From: Punica granatum
Lineage: Eukaryota; Streptophyta; Magnoliopsida; Myrtales; Lythraceae
DNA: 64,000 bases
Direction of reading: 5' to 3'
Assembly (NCBI RefSeq): GCF_007655135.1
Contig: NC_045128.1
Coordinates: forward strand, 24,522,811-24,586,810
The notes under the pieces are model-generated. The model saw nothing but the letters and a program-made list of their open reading frames with translations. It did not search any database and was not told where the DNA came from. The position numbers and the translations under genes were made by a program. This document shows positions 1-9,640 of this stretch, one piece after another (within the stretch, counting starts at the first letter, position 1; every line of letters starts with the position of its first letter).

Positions 1-779
1 CTTGGTTGTTGTTGTGTTTGGTATGCATGAATGGAGTGAAATGGAATGGAATGGCCATCTCATTCTTTCACTCCAGTTCCTCGTTAGAGTCAAACATGTA
101 AGTTGTAACGAATATTTCATTATGACGATAACAGTTCTTCCTCAACATGTTGGAAATTTTTTTTTCACCATATTAATTAGTTTTTATATAAGCATGACAT
201 GTCGTTTTTTTATTTTTTATATCTATAAATATACATAAGTGATATTTTGATAAGTCTAATGTATTAGTTACACTCTTTCATATTTTGAAGTACATCAGAA
301 ACTATCATTTTTTCAAGTAAAAAGACGCAATAAATTTTCCCTAATTAAAATCCTTTGATTCGTATATTTTATCTAGCAGGACAAGAGTTCAAGAAGGAGA
401 AATCAATATTCTCACGTAGCGAAAATATTCATGTCGGGGTAGTTCCTAATTAATAAATGTGTTACAAACCCAGGGATATTTTCTGATCATTTTTCTCCGG
501 TCAAATGTGCTTTAAAATCTCGAAAGGGGTGAAAATGTGATGTTTATGAAAGTTTGAGGGCATATATGTTATTTTTGCCCGACCAAACCAATTCAACTTG
601 TTCAAGTGAGCTCCCACTGAGGTGGATATTTAGGATAGGGGCGCGGTTTGCTCTCGCTTCCCTGTACAGAGGTGCGGGTACTAACCGCGCTTGCAGGCCA
701 ACTGTCATAACGGACAGGTTTGGATAGTTGGATCCGTCCAGAGCTCTCAAATTTTCAAAAATAAATTGCATTTTTTATC
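1..779. other. AT-rich intergenic sequence, no gene seen
   Basis: There are no convincing coding regions. Short open frames (up to 78 codons) have low-complexity translations and no family resemblance. A GC-richer patch around 590-750 looks like the inner part of an old repeat, but I could not find its ends. Confidence 0.5.
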
Positions 780-1795
780 CCTGAACTGTCAGTATTTGTA
801 AAACGATCTTCGACTCCCCTATGCCTGTAAATAGGGGTTCATTTTCAGCATAAAATGACTTTTTGGCAATTCATGTTTTGAAACTCCAAAAAATAACCCT
901 AAAATCCCTAATAACACCTATAGTTCATAGATATTTAGTAGAATTTGAAGTGTTTGAGTCCGATTTCACTATTTCCGAGCTCGGAAGTCCGAACCATTGC
1001 CCAAACTAAGGTGAGAGGACTTCTTAGACCTCTGTCCAAAACCAAGGCCGAGCTCTCTAGCTTGTGTCTTGGTTGTTATGTGCTTAATTAGCTTAAATAC
1101 ATATATAGGTTAGATGACTCAGTTGGTAAATTGTGTGAATCATAGTTTAATTAGGATTAATTGAGGGGTATCTTGGTTAATTAGGGTCGAACTTGGCTAA
1201 TTAATCTTGATTGTATTCAGGAAAGACTAATTGCATGTTAATTGGACTTGATTTGGTGTTAATTGAGTCAATTTGTGTATAATTAGTTGTAATTAATCGT
1301 AATTAGTTGTAATGAGTCTTTTTATGTGCTAATTAGGTTTTAATTGGGCTTATTCGTGCTTAATTACTCGTGATTGTATTCTGGTCGTGTGGTGAATTGG
1401 TCTAATTTGGGGCCAATTGGGTCTAATTAGGCTTAAATCGTGTGTAATCAACTTAATCATGAACTTGCCTATGAGTAATTAGACTTGAATTAGCTTAATT
1501 AGGTGAAATTAGCATGAAATTGGACTTGGTAACATTCTGGAATTTTCTTTAAAATAGGCTTAGGGGAGCTAATTTGACGATTTGTTGCTTGATTAAGTCT
1601 AATTAGGAGTGTTTGACTTCCTATTGTTTGGAATCTTGCTTGATTGGGTCTAATTAGTCTTAATTAGCTCTAAATTGACTTCTTAAGCACGCTGAAATTT
1701 TTTTTGCTGAATTGATCCGAGTCCTAATTGATTGAAAAATTTTGTGGTCAATTCCTTCAATTTGTGATTCAAAATTTTTGTTTTGGTAAAGAAAG
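780..1795 (+). repeat. Possible old LTR remnant with a TAATTAG-rich tract
   Basis: A TATA-like GTAAATAGGGG lies at about 825. It is followed by a short leader-like region and then, at about 1085-1700, a tract in which AATTAG/TAATTA recurs every 10-30 bases. This layout (TATA-like box, leader, AT-rich U5) resembles the 3' half of a plant gypsy LTR. No matching second LTR, primer-binding site or target duplication is visible, so this is inference. Confidence 0.3.
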
Positions 1796-1810
1796 ACGGT
1801 GGATTAGAAA

Positions 1811-2076
1811 TTAATCAGTCGTGCGCAAAGCGCTTACAGTTCTTGGGGACGGAAGCCCCATAATATCATAGAATAAAAGCTTCCTAATAGAAGGAGGGGA
1901 ACAAAATAAAGTAACAAGGCTATTAGATGAATTAACTCCTAAGTTAGCTAGGGGATCAACGCATTGGTTTGCTTCTCTGTAAGTGTGTTTCGGGGTGATG
2001 ACATCAAGCTGCTGGCATAGGGTCCAGCAATCAACTATAATATTAGTAAGTGAACCTATATCTGAAATATGTGGCT
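1811..2076 (-). pseudogene. RNase H (RVT_3 type) C-terminal fragment from a LINE-type retroelement
   Basis: Reading the minus strand from about 2076 to the TAA at 1811-1813 gives one open frame of roughly 85 codons. It contains HTYREANQC followed by DPLANLGV, then a CSPPS segment and a short tail. This matches the C-terminal third of the plant RNase H domain found at the end of LINE polyproteins and in many host pseudogenes, where the usual wording is YREANxCADxLAxxG. The usual ADxLA aspartate region here reads VDPLA. The domain's N-terminal half with its first catalytic acid is missing: the frame meets a TAA just upstream of 2076. It is a dead fragment, not a gene. An Asn/Asp-rich host protein is unlikely given the motif match. 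Confidence 0.6.
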
Positions 2077-2149
2077 TACATTAACGAAAATTATATATTT
2101 GATCCTCTAGGTGATGATTTTCTATTTTCATCATTTTTCTAATTCTTTT

Positions 2150-2945
2150 ATCGTTTATATCATATACCTTTGAATACTTTTCTGTTTAGGTCCTTTTCCT
2201 TTTTCTTGATTCATTTTTATTCAATACATTTGATTATTTTTCTATTTTCGTCCTTTTATCTGATTTTTTATTGCAGAAGATTTTAACTTTGATCTTCAAC
2301 TCTTTAAAGTTATTTTTTATCCTAATTCTTTTTTGGGCAAATTACACAAAAAAACCTAAGTTTTGTAAAACGTATCAGTTTTGTCATAAATTTTGTTTTG
2401 TAACAAAAAAAACCACATGTTTTGAGAATCGTCTCAGATTTGACCTTCCGTTACCATTCTGTTAAGTTTGTCGTCTATTTGCCTACGTAGATTTCATGAG
2501 ACCCACAAAGTTTACACATCATTTGATAAATCATATGATTTTTTTCATTATATACCAAATTTATGATGAAATTTATACTTTTTTGAAAATTTAAAATTTT
2601 TTATTTAACCTATCTTATTTGTTTATTAATTTATGTTTGAAGTTAACAGTCCACGTATGCAAAATTGACGGAATTTATAACGGAGATCATTTTTGAGACA
2701 ATTTAGAAAACTTATGGTTTGTTTTGTTACAAAACAAAATTTATGACAAAACTAAGACATTTTACAAAATTTATGTTTTTTTGTGTAATTTGCCCTTCTT
2801 TTTTTGTTCAATTTTTTTAATATCAAACATTTTGTTTCATATAATTCTACCCCTCAAATTCCCATAAAAATGCCCACATGACATTTTTTAAATTTTCAAA
2901 AAGATTTATTATTTTAATTCCAAAAGTAAAACAAAATCTATCAAA
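2150..2945 (+). repeat. Dispersed repeat, copy A (interrupted by a MITE)
   Basis: 2150-2334 plus 2796-2945 match, in inverted orientation, the stretch at about 21120-21440 on the other side of the large retrotransposon. Shared landmarks include the stretch around 2162-2215 and the stretch around 2870-2935. The right-hand copy is continuous where this one is split by the MITE at 2335-2795. The family is not recognised. Confidence 0.6.
2335..2795. mobile_element. Mutator-like MITE (461 bp)
   Basis: The terminal inverted repeats exceed 100 bp: the left end starts GGGCAAATTACAC and the right end finishes GTGTAATTTGCCC. Both flanks carry the identical 9-bp direct repeat TTCTTTTTT (2326-2334 and 2796-2804), the size made by Mutator-family transposases. 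It has no coding capacity, so it is a non-autonomous element mobilised in trans. The homologous stretch near 21245-21275 lacks the insert and one copy of the 9-mer, giving an in-window empty site. Confidence 0.85.
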
Positions 2946-2997
2946 ATATATTCTGAGAGGGAAGATGGTAAATTGAGAGGGAGAAAGGCAATGGTAG

Positions 2998-5820
2998 TGT
3001 GCGCACCCGAATTTTCATCTCGTCGGGGCACGCGTGCGCGAAGCCTAATGCAACGCGGCTTGGGAGTGTCCACCTTCCCGGGGACGCGCGACGGACGCAC
3101 GTGAGAAGGAGTCGCCACTTGCCATTTTACGACCCGAAGGTCGAGGGCCGGCAAGTTACCCGGGTCTAGGGGTACAGGGTACACCTAATTGCTAAGGCAT
3201 ATGGTCTACAAAACCCGAGGTTCCGAATTCGGGGGTTCTGTTACATGCGAGCCTATATCTCGCATGCCCTATCGGTACTCTGGCTTGTCTAGGCTTGCCA
3301 TTTTTTATTTAATTACCGCTTAATTAAGTTCCGCTCATCTTACACGTTTTGACACCGTAAATTCGAAGAAACTCTCCGACCATCCACTCTCCGATCGGGA
3401 TTCTTACATGAATAAATGTACAACATAAATCCTTACATTGTCCTCTCAAATAAATAAAATACAAATTACAACAACTGAATCCCGGTTGGTTCGCGTTCGG
3501 TCATTATCCCACTCGTGCTCACCGTGTGGTTTGAAAAGACTAAAATTGAAATTAAGGTGCGCACTCGGTGTTTAGGGGATTAGATCCCGTAATCTACGAT
3601 TGGGGCGTTAGACCCCATGTGAATCGTATCCTAAAGGATCGGGCTCGACCCGCATAACAAATAAGTGTAAAAATGTAACAAGCAAGCGCAAATAAACAAA
3701 CAATGAAATTTTATTATTGCCGAATTTACGTGAGTCAATCAATTATCATCCGGGGTATCTTGGCATACAAATTCTACCCTAAAACAAACAAAAGGGGTGA
3801 TGGATAGGGTATGTAGCATTCGGTATTATTTTAACAGACCCGACAGACGTGATGTCCATAGTCAAGTCTCGAATGTGTGGGTTGTTTTTAGATTATTCTG
3901 TATCGTGACAATATGGCTTTTACAGATTAAAAATATTTTAACCTAAAACCCAAAAACCTAACCCTCTAATTGACTATTGTCCATGTTTGATTTAAGTCGA
4001 GTTTGAGATTAATATGTTTTTCATGTTTTAACCCGTTCTAAACACAAACCTAGAATAGGATTACGGCAGGACAAGAACCGGTAATCATGCCCTTGAATCG
4101 GTAAATATGTGTGTGCATGAAAATCAAGATTACATTGTACGTATCTCGGTGCTTTTGAAATTGTGAATTTTGAAAAGGGCATGACTAACAGTTTTTGAAC
4201 TGTCGACGCGATTACAAATTATTAATCAATTCGTGCAATCCAATTAAAGAAATCAAGTGATTTAATTTAGCCAAATTTAACGTCCCGATTATCCCGTATG
4301 TAGAATTTTAGGTTAACTAAAAACTTGTCGAATGCTTTAGTCTACGGATTTCGAGCCGTCGAGATAGCCATTAGTTGACCGCCCGATAAATTCTAATTTC
4401 CGACATGGTCACATAATTACAAAAATGAAATATTTAAATGGGGCACATGCATTATCGGTGGGTGATCCAAGTAGAAAAGGGCCGGATATTTTAGAAAATG
4501 TCCAGGGGGACTTAATTGAACTATTTTAAAAGAGCAGGGACTGATTTGAAAATTTTGAAAAAAATTAGGGACTGATTTGAAAATTCTAAAAAATTGGGGA
4601 CTGATCTGAAAATTCTAAAAAATGGGGACTGTGTAAAAAAAATTACTGAAAATGTCTTAGGACTTACTTGAAATGAATTTGAAAATCGGGACTGATTTGA
4701 AAACAAAAAAAATTGCCCCAGGACTAAAATGAAACAGCTTGAAAAGTTCCTAGGGACTCTTGAAAAATTCTAGGAATTCCAGGGCTGATTGGAAAATATT
4801 AAAATGACTGGAACTTGATTGAAAAGAATTTTTGAAATTGGGGGCAGATCTGAAAAGGGTGAAAAATGGTCCCGGGACTAAACTGAAACAATTTGGAAAG
4901 TTCTTTGGGATTCTTGGAAAAATTCTGGAAAATCCAAGGACTGATTGAAAAATAATAAAATGACCGAAGCCTGATTGAAAATGATTTTTAAATTCGGGGC
5001 AAATCTTAAAAAAATAAAATACATCCTCTGGATTGAAATGTGACAAAACAGAAAGTTTTTAAAATCGAGTTCGGGTCAAATCCGATCACCCACGCGACCC
5101 AAGAACGCTCATTTCACATTATATTCATCAAGCAAGCAATAATATTCAGGAAAGGAACCCTAATCATGCCACTAAGTCGAGAAATTACCTAGTCCGAAAA
5201 GTTGAGGGACTTCTCTGTAAAATAAAAAAATCGCCGACGAATCGGGTCGGACTGGTCGACCCGAAGGAGAAATCGCCCGGAAGAGAAGCTAGGTCGGATT
5301 GGAGCTCGTTGGGCCTGAATGGGCCGAGCCTGCAAAGAAAGAGAAATGGGCCGAGGCCCGTTAGCTGAAGGGCGGCCGAGATCGGGGGGAGCGGCGGCGA
5401 CGAGGCTGGGGGCGGCAATTCTCGCCCCTGGACGCCGCGACGACAGCCGGAATGGACGCGGGAGATAGCTCTGGGCGCCGCCGATGCTTCGCCGTGGTCG
5501 ATCGGGACCTCACCGGCGGGGATCGTGGGCAGCCGACGAGCGCTGCTCGGCCCTTGCCCCGCCCTTGCCCGGCCTGCCCGAACTGCCCGAATCTCTTTTT
5601 TTTTTTTAATTAATTAGTTAGGGCCGGCGGGTCACGGACAGCCGATCAACGCTGCCCAGACCTGCCCGAAATTTTTCTTTTTTTCCCTTTTTTTCTTCTT
5701 TTTCTATTTATTTATTTATTATTATTATTATTAATTTTTTTATTTTTTTAAAAAAAGTGATAAATAGAAAAATGACAAGTTTGCCCCCTGGAGCCGATGG
5801 ACCGAAATTGGGTGCTGACA
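2998..5820 (-). repeat. 3' LTR of copy 1
   Basis: 2823 bp, starting TGTGCGCACCC and ending GGTGCTGACA on the + strand. The sense LTR therefore begins TGTCAGCACCC, typical of Tat/Ogre LTRs, with canonical TG...CA ends. It matches 17773-20797 along its whole length. Relative to that copy it lacks a 242-bp block (20269-20510), the break lying between two short GGCG repeats, so it looks like a microhomology deletion at 5515-5518. Confidence 0.92.
4505..5045 (-). repeat. Minisatellite inside the LTR (GGGACTGATTTGAAAA type)
   Basis: About 30-35-bp degenerate units with the shared core GGGACTGATYTGAAAA followed by an A/T-rich half recur through this stretch. The corresponding parts of the other LTRs, about 19265-19790 and 54100-54600, show the same pattern with different unit numbers, so LTR length varies here. 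Confidence 0.6.
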
Positions 5821-5821
5821 G

Positions 5822-5833
5822 CTTGCCCCTCTT
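5822..5833 (-). other. Polypurine tract of copy 1
   Basis: The sense strand reads AAGAGGGGCAAG immediately before the 3' LTR. This is the expected place for the plus-strand primer of reverse transcription. The same tract precedes the LTR of the second copy at 55837-55848. Confidence 0.75.
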
Positions 5834-5965
5834 GGTTGCGTGCTCGGATAGAGGATGCAGCCAAAGACTATGAGAAGCACATCGTTTGGTCCTGGCGATC
5901 GTCTGGCCTGTTGCAAAATAGTACAAACCATAAATTAGTAAATATAGACGCATGCTTGAAGGACA

Positions 5966-7035
5966 TTAAATGCGGACACGAAACCTGGAAAGCAGTTTAT
6001 GTCCGGAATGCAATAAATGAGGACACGAAGTCCGAAAAGCAATATATGCGGACACAAAGTCCGGAAAGCCGTAAATGTGGACACGGGGTCCGAAATGCAG
6101 ATGCGGACACGAAGTCCGGAAAGCAGTAAATGAGGACACGAAGTCCGAAAAACAGTAGATACGGACATGAATTCCGGGAAGAAGCAAATGAGGACACGGA
6201 GTCCAAAAAGTTGTGAATGCGGACACGAAGTCCGGAAAGCAGTATATGCGGACACGAAGTCCGGAAAGCCGTAAATGTGGACACGAGGTCCGAAATGCAG
6301 ATGCGGACACGAAGTCCGGAAAGTAGTAAATGGGGATACGAAGTCCGAAATGCAGTAGATACGGACACGAAGTCCGGGAAGAAGCAAATGAGGACACGAA
6401 GTCCGAAAAGTTGTAAATGCGGACACGAAGTCTGGAAAGCAGTAAATGATGGACGCGAAGTCCGAAAAGCAATAAAGATGAACGCGAAGTCCGAAAAGCA
6501 GTAAAGATGGACGCGAAGTCCGTGGATGCGAAGTCCAAAAAGCAGTAAAGATGGACGCGAAGTCCGAAAAGCAGTAAAGATGGACGCGAAGTCCGTGGAC
6601 GGGAAGTTCGAAAAGCAATATAGATGGACGCGAAGTCCGAAAAGCAGTAAAGATGGACACGAAGTCCGTGGACGCGAAGTTCGAAAAGCAGTAAAGATGG
6701 ACACGAAGTCCGTGGACGCGAAGTTCGAAAAGCAGTAAAGATGGACGCAAAGTCCGTGGACGCGAAGTCCGAAAAGGAATAAAGATGGACGCGAAGTCCG
6801 AAAAGCAGTAAAGATGGACGCGAAGTCCGAAAAGCAGTAAAGATGGACACGAAGTCCGAAAGGTAGTAAAGATGGACACGAAGTCCGTGGACGCAAATTC
6901 CGAAAAGCAGTAAAGATGGACGCGAAGTTCGAAAAGTAGTAAATGTGGACACGAAGTCCAGAATGCAGTAGATGTGGACACGAAGTCCGAAAAACAGTAA
7001 ATGAGGAAACGAAGTTCGAAGAACAGTGAATGCGA
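5966..7035 (-). repeat. Tandem-repeat array in the element's 3' untranslated region
   Basis: About 39 units of 26-30 bp, with + strand consensus GGACACGAAGTCCGAAAAGC followed by an AGTAAATG-like end. Each unit holds the short inverted repeat GGAC/GTCC around a 5-base loop. A higher-order duplication is visible: 6041-6240 and 6241-6440 are near-identical 200-bp blocks of about seven units. Units in 6450-6900 are a second subtype (GATGGACGCGAAGTCC) mixed with a shorter GTGGACGCGAAGTCCG insert. Open frames across the array on the minus strand exist only because the unit lacks stops; no protein is inferred. Tandem arrays in this position are known for Ogre-type elements. Confidence 0.9.
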
Positions 7036-7669
7036 GAGTAAGAATCACTGTTATGGGATCGTGTAGGGCTATCTGTTCGATGTTAAGCCGGTATTGTGCT
7101 GAAATAATGCAGTGATAACCGCGCCCTGTCGCTGGTCGTGCGCCTATGGGTTTGTTTGGCGAAGTTGACGTGTGCTCCTTTTCGGGTCCTTCACCCGGAT
7201 AGGGACTGCGACTTGTCGAACGAGACAGACATACGCTCGCTCGGGGGGACGCCTCCCGGGACCTGTACACTCAGACCTGTATGCGGGAAAACGATAACCA
7301 ACGATCGTTTTCAGTCGCGCAAAACTTGCTGAAATTGCAATATGTAAAGAAATCTATGTAATGATATTCCGGGAATTTAAATTCAGTGGCCGTTTGAGGG
7401 GTGGCCGCGTCCCCGAGTATGACATGTATTTGACTTGAAGGAATGGCCTTTGCAAGGTGGGCATGACCCGCAGAGTTTTTGTATGAAGGTAAAAGGAAGG
7501 ATCTTTAGGGATCCTCTAAATCAAGGATACGACGATTCGAACTCATTTCGAGGCATTTCTTGAACCCGAAGAGTCGAAGAGAGTTTGCTTGCGTTGAAAA
7601 CCGCTAAATCACTACTTGTCATAGCTCCACACGAGGTGTCGCAGCTCTTTCGTGGTTGAACCGACAATT

Positions 7670-7965
7670 TCCCCTAATTTTTACCCAGGCCGCAAAACGC
7701 GTGACGACCTGACGAGGTATTTTATTTTGACTTTTCTCTCATGAATGCTCTCCTTTTGCTACGACCGCCCAAGATAGGGTCCGATCGCACCTCTCGGTTC
7801 CTTTAACTTTTGCCTAGACCGCCCTTTGTGGGTTTTCAGCCTAGCAAGGATATAATTCATGCTCTCATTTTGCCACGGCTCCCCTTTGCGGGATTTTAAG
7901 TCGTGCCCCTCATTCCCTAATTTTTGTCTAGGTCGCCTCGAGGAGGTTTTCGACCTAGCGGGAAA
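7670..7965 (-). repeat. Hairpin-repeat block between integrase and the tandem array
   Basis: Four or five related units about 50-80 bp apart share the frame TTTTGCCTAG-R-C-GCC...GGGTTTTCAGCCTAG. The clearest is a perfect 8-bp inverted repeat, CTAGGTCG 7928-7935 with CGACCTAG 7951-7958. Weaker ones are CACGGCT 7874-7880 with AGTCGTG 7899-7905, and CTAGAC 7814-7819 with GCCTAG 7839-7844. The same block is kept in copy 2 at about 57235-57530. Confidence 0.6.
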
Positions 7966-8155
7966 ATTATTCTTTTTCTCTCAGAGATGTCCTTATAAGG
8001 AAGGATTGGATGGAGATGGCATAAATGCTGATAACAGAAAATGCGCTGAAGTAAAACGGGCGCGGAGCCTGAAGAATATGGAAGAAGACAAGTGTTGGAA
8101 GTGTGAGTTGTAGCCGCGAGGACATGCAACGGCTGTAGAACGACGAAGCACCCAA

Positions 8156-9619
8156 TCAAGGATAGTACTTCTTAAAGGCATCGGCGTTGACAGGGAGCGC
8201 ATTTTCGGTCCCGTCCATGTCGCTTAAGATAATTGCCCCTCCAGAGAAGACTTCCTTGATGACAAAAGGCCCGTCGTACTTGTATGCGAACTTGCCCCGA
8301 GAATCAGGTGTAATATGTAGGACTTTCCGTAGGACGAGGTCACCGGGTTTGAACTCGCGGAGGCGGACTCTCGCATTGAACGCTCGGGCCATTCTCTGTT
8401 GGTAGCATTGGCCGTGACAGAGTGCTGTTAGCCGTTTCTCGTCGATGAGATTGAGTTGTTCACAACGTTGCTTCGCCCATTCTACTTCCTCAAGTTCGGT
8501 CTCGGCGAGAACCCTCATGGAAGGAATTTCCACTTCGATCGGGAGGACGGCCTCCATGCCGTAGACCAAAGAATACGGGGTTGCCCCGGTTGAAGAGCGG
8601 ATAGATGTTCGGTATGCCAAGAGCGCGAAATGAAGCATCTCGTGCCAATCTTTGTAACTTACGGTCATTTTCTCGATGATCTTCTTGATATTTTTGTCTG
8701 CAGCCTCCACTGCACCGTTCATTTGGGGACGGTATGGAGTGGAGTTGCGATGATGCACCTTGAATCGCTCACAAAGCTCGTCGATGATCCTGTTGTTCAG
8801 GTTCTTAGCATTGTCGGTGATGATCGTCTCGGGGACTCCGTATCGGGCGATGATGTCACGCTTGAGAAAACTTGCCACGGCATTTGTAGTGACTGCAGCA
8901 AGCGTTACGGCCTCGATCCACTTGGTAAAATAGTCTATTGCCACCAAAATGAATTGGTGTCCGTTGGATGCTTTGGGGTTGATAGGACCGATCACGTCGA
9001 TACCCCACATTGAAAAGGGCCATGGGGTTGCCATCGGGTGCAACTCGTTAGGCGGTACTTTGATTTGGTCGCCGTATACCTGGCACAAGTGGCAATGCTT
9101 GACGGGTTTGACGCAATCGGCTTCCATGGTGGACCAAAAGTAACCCAAACGCATGAGTTTCTTGGCAAGCATAAGCCCGCTCATGTGGGGTCCGCAGCTC
9201 CTTTCGTGTATCTCTCCCATGAGACGTTGTGCCTCGACTTCGTCAACACACCGGAGTAGCGTGGCGTCGAAAGAACGGCAATAGAGAGTTTCTCTACTCA
9301 TGAAATAATGTGCTGCGAGTCGCCGAAGTGTTTTTCGATCACGACGGTTAGCGAATGTAGGGTATTGACCGGTTTGCAAGAAATGCTTAATGTCTTCGTA
9401 CCATGGCTGCTCATCGGTCGCCTCGATTGCGTTGCAGTGAGCAGGGCCTTTGGCGATCTTGATCTCGAGTGGTTCAATGAGGTTTTCTTTCGTGATGCTC
9501 ACCATGGATGCAAGCGTCGCGAGTGCATCTGCAAATTGGTTCTTAATGCGCGGCGTGTATGTGAATGAGATTTCCTCAAAGTTCTCCGCTAACTCCTCAA
9601 GATACTCGTGATATGGCAC
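8156..9619 (-). CDS. aRNase H tail plus integrase of copy 1 (open 487-codon frame)
   Basis: This is the C-terminal part of the element polyprotein. It begins in the end of the archaeal-type RNase H (FADALATLAS, residues 29-38) and continues into the integrase. The zinc-binding residues H138, H145, C176 and C179 fit the HHCC spacing. The catalytic core has D208 (WGIDVIGP), D269 (ITDNAKN) and E305 (MNGAVEA), an exact D-x60-D-x35-E. The C-terminal DNA-binding part follows, and the frame ends KKYYP at the TGA 8156-8158. Integrase would join the cDNA ends to nuclear DNA. The listed start is only the first ATG after a TAG at 9641-9643; in the family this is one frame with RT, so no separate protein is implied. 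The frame has no internal stop, unlike the rest of pol. Confidence 0.88.
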   Translation of the reverse strand: MPYHEYLEELAENFEEISFTYTPRIKNQFADALATLASMVSITKENLIEPLEIKIAKGPAHCNAIEATDEQPWYEDIKHFLQTGQYPTFANRRDRKTLRRLAAHYFMSRETLYCRSFDATLLRCVDEVEAQRLMGEIHERSCGPHMSGLMLAKKLMRLGYFWSTMEADCVKPVKHCHLCQVYGDQIKVPPNELHPMATPWPFSMWGIDVIGPINPKASNGHQFILVAIDYFTKWIEAVTLAAVTTNAVASFLKRDIIARYGVPETIITDNAKNLNNRIIDELCERFKVHHRNSTPYRPQMNGAVEAADKNIKKIIEKMTVSYKDWHEMLHFALLAYRTSIRSSTGATPYSLVYGMEAVLPIEVEIPSMRVLAETELEEVEWAKQRCEQLNLIDEKRLTALCHGQCYQQRMARAFNARVRLREFKPGDLVLRKVLHITPDSRGKFAYKYDGPFVIKEVFSGGAIILSDMDGTENALPVNADAFKKYYP

Positions 9620-9640
9620 TAGCTTTGCGTCCTTCGTCTT

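Noticed and set aside
2..238. 78-codon open frame at the window start
   Set aside because: Low-complexity hydrophobic translation in AT-rich DNA, open at the edge, with no supporting features.
5953..6519. Array at 5966-7035 (and 56010-56595) as a CRISPR-like array
   Set aside because: There are no unique spacers between constant repeats. The whole unit is tandem, inside a plant retrotransposon.
5935..7270. Overlapping minus-strand open frames of 299-434 codons across the tandem array, rich in FRTSCP/LLLFGLRVH repeats
   Set aside because: All three frames are open because the repeat unit has no stop in that orientation. The unit length is not a stable multiple of three and unit variation does not preserve codons, so this is a repeat artefact.
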